Source of the DNA: Erysipelotrichaceae bacterium
GTDB taxonomy: Bacteria; Bacillota_I; Bacilli_A; Erysipelotrichales; Erysipelotrichaceae
Assembly (NCBI GenBank): GCA_016302195.1
Contig: JAEDOA010000036.1
Span: forward strand, 1 to 12,516
Direction: 5' to 3'
DNA length: 12,516 bases
In this document: positions 5,097 to 11,565 of the stretch, piece by piece
Position numbering within the stretch: the first letter of the stretch is position 1
Layout: every line of letters starts with the position of its first letter
Made by a program: the position numbers and the translations under genes
The notes under the pieces: model-generated
What the model saw: the letters and a program-made list of their open reading frames with translations, nothing else
Database searches by the model: none
Told to the model about the DNA's origin: nothing

Positions 5097-5978
5097 ATGA
5101 GAGTTGCAAATAGTTATGTAGGATATGAATATGACGAAACAAAAGCATACGAGAAGAATGGTAAGATGTATGTATCTGCTCGATGCAAATGTGATAGATG
5201 TACTAAAGGTGTATATGTAACAAGAGTAGAGAATGGGCAGCCAATTCCACATCCAGCATTTGGAGGTATCTGTCTTAAATGCAAAGGGTCTGGATTTATT
5301 ACCAAAGAAGTGAGATTATATACTGATAAGGAGTTTGAGCAGATGGAGAAAGCAAGTATTAAGGCTGCTGAGAAGCGAGAAGCCGCAAGAGAACAGAAAA
5401 TGAAAGCTGAATATGCAAACAAGCGTGCAAAGTGGCTTGAAGAGAATTGCTTTAATGAGAACCTTACAACTTTTGTTTATTTTCCTGCTGATAGTTTTGA
5501 AGTTAAGGATAGCTTAAAAGATGCGGGCTTTAAGTTTAATTCCTCTCTTTTGTGGCATGCGGCAACGATACCCGCTGGCTATGAAGAGTCTTGTATAGAA
5601 GTATCTTTTAATGAAATTGGTGAATTTTCAGCCTGGGGAGAAGGTCATTTTAATCCAGATGTTAAAAGAATTATTGAGGACAAAATAAAAAAAGCGAGAC
5701 CAGCATCTAAAAGTCAGTGGATTGGAGAGGAAAAAGATAGGATTATAGATTTGCCTGTTGTACTTGTTAGTATTCATGGATTTGAAACTCGTTATGGATA
5801 TTCTCAAGTCGTTAAATTCTTAAACGGTGATAATATCATTACATGGTTTACTGCTGTTGATATAAAATTTGAACCTGGAGATAATATTCTCTTATCTGGC
5901 ACTATTAAAAAATTAGATGAATATAAAGGCGAGGCTCAGACTATAATGACTAGATGCAGATTAAAAAGTTTAGAGTAG
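5097..5978 (+). CDS. Zinc-finger, coiled-coil and OB-like protein
   Basis: I chose the ATG at 5097 (293 residues), 8 bp after AGAGG; a GTG at 5088 would overlap that site. The N-terminal region has C30, C32, C35 and C59, C62 (CKCDRC ... CLKCKGSGF), much like the CxxCxGxG zinc ribbons of DnaJ-type proteins. Residues about 75-118 are charged and helical, a probable coiled coil. A middle domain (VKDSLKDAGFKFNSSLLWHA) leads into a C-terminal beta-rich segment (about 215-290, with VVKFLNGDNIITWF and PGDNILLSGTIKKLDEYKGE) that has the look of an OB fold. I infer nucleic-acid binding, possibly single-stranded DNA or RNA. No exact family is recognised. Confidence 0.75.
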   Translation: MRVANSYVGYEYDETKAYEKNGKMYVSARCKCDRCTKGVYVTRVENGQPIPHPAFGGICLKCKGSGFITKEVRLYTDKEFEQMEKASIKAAEKREAAREQKMKAEYANKRAKWLEENCFNENLTTFVYFPADSFEVKDSLKDAGFKFNSSLLWHAATIPAGYEESCIEVSFNEIGEFSAWGEGHFNPDVKRIIEDKIKKARPASKSQWIGEEKDRIIDLPVVLVSIHGFETRYGYSQVVKFLNGDNIITWFTAVDIKFEPGDNILLSGTIKKLDEYKGEAQTIMTRCRLKSLE

Positions 5979-6005
5979 TCTTATCTTATGATGATATAAT
6001 ATAAC

Positions 6006-6041
6006 AATCAAAGCAGTCTAAGATACCGCTTTGATTTTTCT
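6006..6041 (+). terminator. Intrinsic terminator fused to the next promoter
   Basis: AATCAAAGC (6006-6014) pairs perfectly with GCTTTGATT (6028-6036) around a 13-nt loop, followed by TTTTC. The TTGATT at the end of the 3' arm (6031-6036) is the -35 of the next promoter. Confidence 0.8.
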
Positions 6042-6059
6042 TAAAAATTTTGATATAAT
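6031..6059 (+). promoter_or_regulatory. Extended -10 promoter
   Basis: TTGATT (6031-6036), 17-bp spacer ending ATTTTGA, TATAAT (6054-6059). It drives the genes at 6085 and 6336 with a short leader of about 20 nt. Confidence 0.85.
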
Positions 6060-6084
6060 ATATATAGAAAGTGAGGGATATAAA

Positions 6085-6330
6085 ATGATTAGTGGTATTA
6101 CAGGTTTAGGTCAAAGTATTGACTTTATGGTGATGAATTCATCACAAGAAGCTGATAATATAATTAACAAAATAGATGAACTTGCGGCAGATGGTTACGT
6201 TTTTACTTTTGATGAGGTTATGGCATATTATAACAAAAGACAATCAGAGTTTATGGCGGAAGATGTGTTGCGTATGCGTAGAAAAGTAGAGCAGGTTTGT
6301 CCATCTAAAAATAATACAGATAGGAGATAG
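6085..6330 (+). CDS. Small hypothetical helical protein
   Basis: I chose the ATG at 6085 (81 residues), with GTGAGGG upstream. An earlier in-frame ATG at 6031 is excluded because it lies in the promoter itself. The product begins MISGITGLGQSIDFMVMNSSQEADNIINKIDELAADGYVF, then TFDEVMAYYNKRQSEFMAEDVLRMRRKVEQV. The pattern is of two or three amphipathic helices with a basic end. No family is recognised. Its stop lies 5 bp before the ATG of the large gene at 6336, and its tail carries AGGAG for that gene, so the two are probably made together. Confidence 0.75.
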   Translation: MISGITGLGQSIDFMVMNSSQEADNIINKIDELAADGYVFTFDEVMAYYNKRQSEFMAEDVLRMRRKVEQVCPSKNNTDRR

Positions 6331-6335
6331 TGTAT

Positions 6336-8033
6336 ATGTTGAATTTATATGATTATCTTACTCCGCTTGATAGTAAGAGAATTGAAAATTATGTTACTGA
6401 ATGGGGAATAGAAGATGGTTATGTAGGCAACAATACCTATTTGAGCTATTGGAAAGAAAATAAAAAGAAATTGTTTCATCTACTTGGCGGAAACCTTATT
6501 GTCAAGCGACCATTTTCTTATGAAAAGCCTCAGTTTCAATTACAAAGTGAGATATATAGGATTATTCGTGACTCTCAAAAATTTTTTGATACTGCATATG
6601 AATTACTCCAAGAAAATAGAAAACAATATGATATGACAGAAGAATTGGTTTCTTATATTTATGACTGTTTTCGTAGTGATACAATCATTTCTGATAAAGT
6701 ACGTTATGCTATTAAGTTTAAGGCTAGAGATAAGAAAGGCACTTTGCAAATTCAGCCTGGTATGAAGCCTATTCGCGCTATGCAAAAAATTATTCAGTAT
6801 TTTGGTTGGAATGTTACAGACCTTTTTGAAAAATTTCGCGTTCAACATTCTATGGTTTTGAATGAGAAGATTGTAAAGGGAAATATCTGTATCTCTATAC
6901 ATCCTCTTGATTTTATGACTATGAGCGATAATGCGAGTGACTGGTCTTCTTGTATGTCATGGATGGAACAAGGTTGCTATCATGTAGGTACAGTAGAGAT
7001 GATGAACTCTAATAATGTTGTATGTGCTTATATTGAAAGTAAAACTCCATTTAAGTTTGGCAGAAATAATAAACCAGACCATGTTGGTGAAGAATGGACT
7101 TGGAATAATAAAAAGTGGCGTCAATTATTTTATGTAACAAAAGACATTATAGTTGGCGGCAAATCATATCCATATGCAAATGAGGTTTTTACAAAAGAAA
7201 TCATTAAAATTTTGCGGGAGTTGGCTCAGGAGAACTTGGCCTGGACTTATTCTTTTGGACCTGAATTATATAAGGATATGATACATATTGGCTCACTTTA
7301 TCGTATGGACAAAAATAAGTTTTGGCTTCATACAGATAGAACATTTAAGCATAACATTATTTTCGATAGTAAAGGTATGTATAATGATATGTTAAATGAC
7401 AATCAGCGTGAATATTGGTGTGTTAGAAATAAGGTCAAGAAAACTAAAATCATTTCATATTCTGGGAAGGCTCCTTGTGCATGTTGCATGAATCCTGTTA
7501 TCGAAGAAACAGATGATTATTCATATTATAGTGATGGGGCTTATAATGATAGATATGATGGAGTTCGTAACATACTTTGTCGCTCTTGTATAGAGAACAA
7601 ATATTGTAATTGGTGCGGTAATGAAAGTGGATATTATAAAATATATAAGCTAGGTGAAAATTATTATTGCTCTGATTGTTGGGATAAATATATCCGCAAA
7701 TGTCCTGATTGCGGCAAAGCATTTCAGGTATCTCCTGAAGTTAATGACAATATCGTAATCAGAAGAAATACTGATACCATTTGGTTACAAGATGTTCGTG
7801 CAGGAAAGATGGGTAAGGCTTGTGCATGTGATGATTGTAAGAAAAAAATGATACAAAATGGTGTATTAGAAAAAATGAAAATCCATGTAGATACTTCTCG
7901 TCACTACTACCCTTGGGATAGATATGCAACTATGTTTGTAACAAAAGAAGTATATGCAGAAGATAGTGAGTTTGAGAAGCATTATAGCTATAAAAATCTC
8001 GCTAAGGTTTCCGCAGAAGAATATGCCGATTGA
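6336..8033 (+). CDS. Large zinc-rich phage protein (possible PcfJ-like core)
   Basis: The ATG at 6336 (565 residues) lies 9 bp after AGGAG; a GTG at 6330 is too close to that site. The N-terminal 190 residues are mixed alpha/beta. A conserved-looking core follows: MSDNASDWSSCMSWMEQGCY (196-215), then VGTVEMMNSNNVVCAYIES. This recalls the short Cys-containing motif plus beta-strand of PcfJ-like phage and plasmid proteins, but the match is loose. The C-terminal third holds three putative zinc sites built from CxxC pairs: C381/C384 with C415/C418, C424/C427 with C445/C448, and C456/C459 with C496/C498/C501. I infer nucleic-acid or protein binding. The stop TGA lies inside the -35 of the next promoter. 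Confidence 0.75.
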   Translation: MLNLYDYLTPLDSKRIENYVTEWGIEDGYVGNNTYLSYWKENKKKLFHLLGGNLIVKRPFSYEKPQFQLQSEIYRIIRDSQKFFDTAYELLQENRKQYDMTEELVSYIYDCFRSDTIISDKVRYAIKFKARDKKGTLQIQPGMKPIRAMQKIIQYFGWNVTDLFEKFRVQHSMVLNEKIVKGNICISIHPLDFMTMSDNASDWSSCMSWMEQGCYHVGTVEMMNSNNVVCAYIESKTPFKFGRNNKPDHVGEEWTWNNKKWRQLFYVTKDIIVGGKSYPYANEVFTKEIIKILRELAQENLAWTYSFGPELYKDMIHIGSLYRMDKNKFWLHTDRTFKHNIIFDSKGMYNDMLNDNQREYWCVRNKVKKTKIISYSGKAPCACCMNPVIEETDDYSYYSDGAYNDRYDGVRNILCRSCIENKYCNWCGNESGYYKIYKLGENYYCSDCWDKYIRKCPDCGKAFQVSPEVNDNIVIRRNTDTIWLQDVRAGKMGKACACDDCKKKMIQNGVLEKMKIHVDTSRHYYPWDRYATMFVTKEVYAEDSEFEKHYSYKNLAKVSAEEYAD

Positions 8034-8058
8034 TTTTTTAAAAAATTTTTGATATAAT
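8030..8058 (+). promoter_or_regulatory. Extended -10 promoter overlapping a stop codon
   Basis: TTGATT (8030-8035) contains the TGA stop of the preceding gene (8031-8033). The 17-bp spacer ends TTTTTGA and TATAAT is at 8053-8058, followed by TATATGTAAGATGAAAG. Its transcript meets a terminator about 65 nt later. Confidence 0.85.
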
Positions 8059-8064
8059 ATATAT

Positions 8065-8136
8065 GTAAGATGAAAGGAAAAAAGGAAATTAAGAGGTAGC
8101 GCCAATGCAGTGGTAAAAACTTTCCTTTGATTTTTA
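8065..8136 (+). ncRNA. About 70-nt transcription unit with only a three-codon ORF
   Basis: This is the interval between the expected start of the 8030 promoter and the next terminator/promoter. AAAGGAAA occurs twice (8073-8080 and 8081-8088), and either copy can pair with TTTCCTTT (8121-8128), which is followed by GATTTTT. Inside is a leader like those of true genes (AAGAGGT, 7-8 bp, ATG), but the frame reads only Met-Gln-Trp-stop (8105-8116). GCCA/TGGT can form a small inner hairpin. It may be a small RNA, a decoy or leader unit, or the scar of a deleted gene. Confidence 0.55.
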
Positions 8137-8155
8137 CAAAAAATAATGATATAAT
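8127..8155 (+). promoter_or_regulatory. Extended -10 promoter
   Basis: TTGATT (8127-8132) starts in the 3' arm and U-tract of the preceding hairpin. The 17-bp spacer ends AATAATGA, TATAAT is at 8150-8155, followed by ATATACATAG. It drives the gene at 8195. Confidence 0.85.
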
Positions 8156-8194
8156 ATATACATAGAAACAAAGAATGAAAAGGAGATTGAGAAC

Positions 8195-8617
8195 ATGGCA
8201 GAGACAAAGATTACAAAGAAGGATTTTTTCGCAGCAATTAGAACAATGGTTGAGGGAGTTGAGACAGTAGGTAATATTCCTGCAGATAAGGTTCTTGAGT
8301 TCATCGACACACAGGTAGCACAGATTGACGCTAAGGCAGCTAAGGCTAAGGTACGTGCTGGTGAGAAGAAGGCAGAGGGAGATGCTCTTAGAGCGGAGGT
8401 TGCCGCACACATCACAACTGAGTTCCAGACAGCAGATGATATTACAGCTCTTGTAGAGGGCTTTGAGGATATTACAAAGGCTAAGGTTGTTGCAAGACTT
8501 ACTCAGCTTGTAAATGCTGGTATAGTTACAAAGGAGCAGGTTAAGGTTGGTGACCGCAAGGTTATGGCTTATAAATTAGCTGATGCTGAGAGCGATGCAG
8601 CTGAGGATGCTGAGTAA
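8195..8617 (+). CDS. Alanine-rich, winged-helix-like, probably abundant small protein
   Basis: The 140-residue product follows AAAAGGAGATT. It starts MAETKITKKDFFAAIRTMVEG (helical), passes through a very Ala/Lys-rich helix (about 44-72, DAKAAKAKVRAGEKKAEGDALRAEVAA), and ends in a likely winged helix (about 78-128, with DITALVEGFEDITKAKVVARL, TQLVNAGIVTKEQV, a beta-hairpin and MAYKLAD), then an acidic tail. Codon choice differs sharply from its neighbours: GAG, AAG, CTT, GCT, ACA and GTT dominate, which suggests selection for high expression. It has its own promoter and a very strong terminator. I infer an abundant DNA-binding or regulatory protein; the exact family is unknown. Confidence 0.75.
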   Translation: MAETKITKKDFFAAIRTMVEGVETVGNIPADKVLEFIDTQVAQIDAKAAKAKVRAGEKKAEGDALRAEVAAHITTEFQTADDITALVEGFEDITKAKVVARLTQLVNAGIVTKEQVKVGDRKVMAYKLADAESDAAEDAE

Positions 8618-8636
8618 TTGAATAAATAACTCACAA

Positions 8637-8671
8637 TAGGGAGGAGTCACTTGACTTCTCCCTAATTTTTT
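8637..8671 (+). terminator. Strong intrinsic terminator containing the next -35
   Basis: A 13-bp stem (8637-8649 with 8652-8664, one G-U pair) is followed by ATTTTTT. TTGACT at 8651-8656, in the loop and 3' arm, is the -35 of the 8651 promoter, so terminator and promoter physically overlap. Confidence 0.9.
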
Positions 8672-8679
8672 GATATAAT
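8651..8679 (+). promoter_or_regulatory. Extended -10 promoter inside a terminator
   Basis: TTGACT (8651-8656), 17-bp spacer ending TTTTTTGA, TATAAT (8674-8679). It drives 8713 and 9506 with a leader of about 27 nt carrying AGGAGG. Confidence 0.85.
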
Positions 8680-8712
8680 TAAATTAGAAAAATTTTAGGA
8701 GGTTATTTTTAG

Positions 8713-9594
8713 ATGAAATTCGCTATTAAGTTTTATCGAGGATGCCGAACACTTCAAAAAGCAGATGAAATTATCATAAGATACAATGAAAAATCAGCAA
8801 GTTTGATTGATTTTGTACAAAAGTGGGAAGAGCATCAGAGAATTATTATTGATATTACAGAACTTGAAACACCAATAGAAGAATGTTTAACAATATTTGA
8901 GGAAGCTAGAAAGCTGCATAAAGAATTTGCAGTTCTTTTGTCATATAATCAAGATTATGTAGAACTTGCGGGAATGAATATTCCATTCTTTTTTATTGAA
9001 GGCGCAAGTTGTTTTGATGATTTAGCAAATCAAATTCAATTAGGCGTCTCTGATGTTTATATTATAAATGAATTAGGTTTTAATTTAGAAAAAATATCAG
9101 AACTCTGCCATCAAAATAATGTACAAGTCAGAGTGTATCCTAATGTTGCACAATCTGGTTCAAAATTAAATATGAATACATTTCAGCAGTTTTATATTAG
9201 ACCTGATGCAGTTCAACTTTACGAAGAATTTGTAGATGTATTTGAATTTTTTGGACCTCTTGATAAACAACCTGTCTTATATGATATTTATTATGATGAA
9301 AGATGGTTGGGTAATCTTAATGAAGTAATATTAGGATTGAATAAAGTTGTAAATAATCAAACAATTATGCCATATTTTGATACTTCAAGAATTAGATGTA
9401 ATAAGAGATGTAATTTTGGTAAATGTGATATTTGCGGCGCAGTAGAAAATCTTGGTAAAGCATTAGAAGAAAAAGGAGTAGGATTAACGAGAAAGAGGGC
9501 AACACATGATGAACGTGACATTGATGAAGAGAATATGTGGAATGAACCAGCGGCAATTATTAGTCTTGATGACGAAGTATCTGAGGAAACATAA
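8713..9594 (+). CDS. Unknown alpha/beta protein, possibly a TIM-barrel (U32-like), with a C-terminal Cys4 motif
   Basis: The 293-residue product has AGGAGG upstream. It shows repeated strand-helix units: RIIIDITEL (43-51), FAVLLSYN (72-79), PFFFIEG (91-97), DVYIINELGF (114-123), VQVRVYPNVA (137-146) and FYIRPDAVQLY (160-170). The order and the IINELGF...VRVYPN segment are reminiscent of U32-type (collagenase-like protease/RNA hydroxylase) barrels, but the signature U32 cysteine motif is not present, so this is a weak assignment. Near the end C229, C233, C238 and C241 (CNKRCNFGKCDIC) could hold zinc or an iron-sulphur cluster. The tail (260-293) is charged and probably disordered. It overlaps the next gene. 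Confidence 0.7.
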   Translation: MKFAIKFYRGCRTLQKADEIIIRYNEKSASLIDFVQKWEEHQRIIIDITELETPIEECLTIFEEARKLHKEFAVLLSYNQDYVELAGMNIPFFFIEGASCFDDLANQIQLGVSDVYIINELGFNLEKISELCHQNNVQVRVYPNVAQSGSKLNMNTFQQFYIRPDAVQLYEEFVDVFEFFGPLDKQPVLYDIYYDERWLGNLNEVILGLNKVVNNQTIMPYFDTSRIRCNKRCNFGKCDICGAVENLGKALEEKGVGLTRKRATHDERDIDEENMWNEPAAIISLDDEVSEET

Positions 9595-10378
9595 ATATAA
9601 AGTAACAGCAACAAAACAGTATATTCTTGCGGAGGGTGAGCTACCAGTCTGCCTGATAGCTCACTTAGATACCATAGAAAAGAAACCCCCAACTGATATT
9701 TATTTTGATAAAGAGCAGGGCGTAATGTGGTCACCTCAGCTTTTAGGTGCAGATGACCGTGCAGGTGTATATGCAATAATTCAGATAATTGAAGCAGGAT
9801 ACAAGCCTCATGTTATATTTACCACAGACGAGGAAACTGGTGCGCAAGGATCGCAGGCGCTCATCACGCAGAAACCAGATTGCCCTTTGGAAAATTTGAA
9901 AGCGATTTTTCAGTTAGACCGTCGCGGCTCAGATGACTGTGTGTTTTATGATTGTGATAATCCTGATTTTACCAAATATGTTGAGTCATTCGGTTTTAAG
10001 GAAGCATATGGTTCTTTCTCAGATATAAGTGTTATAGCTCCAGCCTGGGGCGTTGCCGCAGCGAACCTTTCTGTTGGTTATTATAATGAACACCAAAAAA
10101 TTGAAATTCTTAAAGTTAGAGAGTTAGAAAAAACAATAGAGAGAGTAAAGAAAATCCTAAATAATGCAGAAAATATGTTATCATATACCTATATTGAAGC
10201 ATTAAAAACATATGGCTGGGGATATGATAATTCTTTTGGATGGGCAAATAGATGTGTTTTTTGCGGGAATCCTATTGAAAATGGTCAATTTCATTCAGTA
10301 AAAGAAAACAATTATTCATATAAAGTATGCCATCATTGTTATAATACTTATTATAATAACAATTATTCCAAAGGATAA
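9506..10378 (+). CDS. M20/M42-like metallopeptidase with C-terminal zinc finger
   Basis: The frame overlaps the preceding gene by 89 bp. I keep the ATG at 9506 (290 residues) because AGAGGG lies 6 bp upstream; ATG at 9542 also gives a full domain. The metal-site residues of clan MH peptidases are all visible: H53 and D55 (CLIAHLDT), D83 (LLGADDRAG, bridging), E109 and E110 (FTTDEETGAQG, base and ligand), D138 (FQLDRRG) and H196 (GYYNEH). An active two-metal aminopeptidase or deacylase is therefore plausible; the substrate is unknown. After about residue 230 a zinc finger is appended (C250-x2-C253, C275-x2-C278), which is not typical of these enzymes. The family is close to peptidase T/M42-type proteins, with the usual lid domain missing or very short. 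Confidence 0.85.
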   Translation: MMNVTLMKRICGMNQRQLLVLMTKYLRKHKYKVTATKQYILAEGELPVCLIAHLDTIEKKPPTDIYFDKEQGVMWSPQLLGADDRAGVYAIIQIIEAGYKPHVIFTTDEETGAQGSQALITQKPDCPLENLKAIFQLDRRGSDDCVFYDCDNPDFTKYVESFGFKEAYGSFSDISVIAPAWGVAAANLSVGYYNEHQKIEILKVRELEKTIERVKKILNNAENMLSYTYIEALKTYGWGYDNSFGWANRCVFCGNPIENGQFHSVKENNYSYKVCHHCYNTYYNNNYSKG

Positions 10379-10389
10379 TAATGAACCTT

Positions 10390-10418
10390 TTGATTTTTCA
10401 CAAAAATAATGTTATAAT
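10390..10418 (+). promoter_or_regulatory. Extended -10 promoter
   Basis: TTGATT (10390-10395), 17-bp spacer ending AATAATGT, TATAAT (10413-10418). A weak hairpin (AAAGG with CCTTT) ending in TTGATTTTT precedes it, just after the peptidase stop codon. Confidence 0.8.
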
Positions 10419-10449
10419 TATTATATAATAAAGAAAGGAAAAAGAGAAG

Positions 10450-10755
10450 ATGGCTAGAGGACAAGAAGAAAAGTTAATAGTAATCAATAAGATTAAGGAA
10501 GTATTTCCTGAAGCATTTGAATATGATAAAGTAATTCGTATTCCTATTGGCAATGTCCAGATTAAAGTAGCATTAACCTGTGCAAAGGACAATGTTGAGC
10601 CTGGCGGAGATACGGCGGTACCTGGAGTAAAGGCAACAAAGGTTACTATTGCGGAGGGTGCAGAACCTGTATTTGAAGATGTTTCCGCAGCTGTTGAACC
10701 TTCAGAGGAAGAATTAAATGCGGTGAGTAATTTAATGGAGTCATTAGGTCTATAA
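10450..10755 (+). CDS. Small hypothetical protein
   Basis: The 101-residue product follows AAAGAAAGGAAAAAGAG. The N-terminal half, EEKLIVINKIKEVFPEAFEYDKVIRIPIGNVQIKVALTCAKDNV, predicts a helix followed by a two-strand beta unit, a compact single domain. The second half is Gly/Pro/Ala rich (EPGGDTAVPGVKATKV) and then acidic (FEDVSAAVEPSEEELNAVSNLMESLGL), ending in a probable helix. I have the impression that this layout recurs among small phage proteins, but no function can be given. It heads a two-gene unit with the gene at 10765. Confidence 0.75.
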   Translation: MARGQEEKLIVINKIKEVFPEAFEYDKVIRIPIGNVQIKVALTCAKDNVEPGGDTAVPGVKATKVTIAEGAEPVFEDVSAAVEPSEEELNAVSNLMESLGL

Positions 10756-10764
10756 GGAGGTAAT

Positions 10765-11049
10765 ATGAAACAGTTAAAATATGCGGAATTTCAAGGTGGA
10801 AGTGAATGTTGGTATATAAACTGTCCAGATGCAATAGGAAAAGTTCAGAATCAATGGTGGTATATGGCTAGGATAAGGAATCTTTCGCCTGCCGCATATT
10901 TAGAAATGTTAGTAAAAGATTATCACGCTATTGTTAAATTTAATGGTAAAATGGCTATAATAAGTTGGGCACAGAAGGATTATTCTTATTGTCATAACTT
11001 ATTATTAAATACAAATAAGCTTCTTAGAGATAAAAAAATAATGATTTAA
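10765..11049 (+). CDS. Small hypothetical protein
   Basis: The 94-residue product has AAGGAGG just upstream and starts 9 bp after the preceding stop. It reads MKQLKYAEFQGGSECWYINC, then VQNQWWYMARIRNLSPAAYLEMLVKDYHAIVKFNG, then a helical tail (CHNLLLNTNKLLRDKKIM). Three cysteines and five tryptophans are present, but no CxxC pair. The central strand-helix-strand arrangement suggests a small alpha/beta domain. No family is recognised. The stop codon (11047-11049) abuts the -35 of the next promoter. Confidence 0.75.
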   Translation: MKQLKYAEFQGGSECWYINCPDAIGKVQNQWWYMARIRNLSPAAYLEMLVKDYHAIVKFNGKMAIISWAQKDYSYCHNLLLNTNKLLRDKKIMI

Positions 11050-11078
11050 TTGATTTTTTATAAAAATTTTGTTATAAT
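11050..11078 (+). promoter_or_regulatory. Extended -10 promoter
   Basis: TTGATT (11050-11055) begins directly after the preceding stop codon. The 17-bp spacer ends ATTTTGT and TATAAT is at 11073-11078, followed by TATATGTAAGATAAAG. It drives a single small gene at 11130. Confidence 0.85.
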
Positions 11079-11129
11079 ATATATGTAAGATAAAGAAAAA
11101 AGATTTTTCATAGTAAAGGAGAATAGCTT

Positions 11130-11270
11130 ATGTTTACAGTTTATTACAAAGATGACTTTGGAAAGAAGCATTTAACAATGGTAAAAAATATGGCAGAATT
11201 AAACTTTATTAAAGAAAGATTTTTTGAGGTTAATTATGAACCTATTGTAACTGATTTAGACTTAAATTAA
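11130..11270 (+). CDS. 46-residue hypothetical protein
   Basis: The ATG at 11130 follows AAAGGAG at the usual distance. The product MFTVYYKDDFGKKHLTMVKNMAELNFIKERFFEVNYEPIVTDLDLN is read without interruption to TAA at 11268-11270. It predicts two N-terminal strands, a central helix (MAELNFIKERFFE) and a final strand, a plausible ferredoxin-like half or small beta-alpha-beta unit. It is the only gene between its own promoter and terminator. No family is recognised. Confidence 0.7.
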   Translation: MFTVYYKDDFGKKHLTMVKNMAELNFIKERFFEVNYEPIVTDLDLN

Positions 11271-11288
11271 AAATCATTTTGATTTTTT
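11269..11288 (+). terminator. Weak AT-rich terminator fused to the next promoter
   Basis: AAAAATCA (11269-11276) pairs with TGATTTTT (11280-11287) across a TTT loop. The U-tract holds the -35 at 11279-11284. The stem is all AT except one pair, so efficiency is uncertain. Confidence 0.55.
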
Positions 11289-11307
11289 AAAAAAAATATG
11301 ATATAAT
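11279..11307 (+). promoter_or_regulatory. Extended -10 promoter of an RNA-only unit
   Basis: TTGATT (11279-11284), 17-bp spacer ending AATATGA, TATAAT (11302-11307), then TATATGTAAGATAAATG. Downstream lie a structured RNA, two tRNAs and a tiny ORF, with no gene above 30 codons. Confidence 0.85.
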
Positions 11308-11365
11308 ATATATGTAAGATAAATGATAATACAAAACTTAATCAAAAATTTATTGAAGAATAGTA

Positions 11366-11548
11366 TCAACCGAGCGTGCGGGGCGATGTCGACAGTGCTG
11401 GCTGCATAGGTTGGTTGACAGAGATAATAGTATTGGTTAAGAGAAACCACGCTATTTCGAATAGTTCTGGCGAGTTTGACCAGAATAGTAAACCCCAAGG
11501 CGTACGAGAATGTAGAGATAAAAGTGCTTGGCTCTGCGGAAAGTGGTT
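11366..11548 (+). ncRNA. Unassigned structured RNA upstream of the tRNA genes
   Basis: About 180 nt with higher GC than the surroundings and no convincing ORF. Visible helices are: TCAACC (11366) with GGTTGA (11413); CTATT (11452) with AATAG (11460), directly followed by TTCTGG (11465) with CCAGAA (11480), which could stack; CCAAG (11495) with CTTGG (11527); and a long-range AACCAC (11445) with GTGGTT (11543) that competes with a local TGGTT/AACCA hairpin (11434-11449). It lies between the 11279 promoter and tRNA-Ile. It does not match tmRNA, RNase P or group I intron signatures that I could look for by eye. Confidence 0.55.
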
Positions 11549-11565
11549 AAAATCATTTATATTAT

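Noticed and set aside
5995..6000. TATAAT just after the stop of the gene at 5097
   Set aside because: The preceding -35 position has no match and a full promoter follows at 6031; taken as chance in AT-rich DNA.
7866..8415. Leftward frames of 113, 140 and 93 codons opposite the genes at 6336 and 8195
   Set aside because: They run through promoters and terminators, have no leftward ribosome sites and look like shadows of the plus-strand genes (Cys/Leu/Ile-rich noise).
9357..9776. Leftward 139-codon frame opposite the peptidase gene
   Set aside because: It is a shadow of two overlapping well-supported genes, His/Leu/Ser-rich without domain features.
11315..11400. A 28-codon frame starting at the ATG just after the 11279 promoter
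   Set aside because: There is no ribosome site before the ATG, and it runs into the folded RNA segment; more likely leader RNA.
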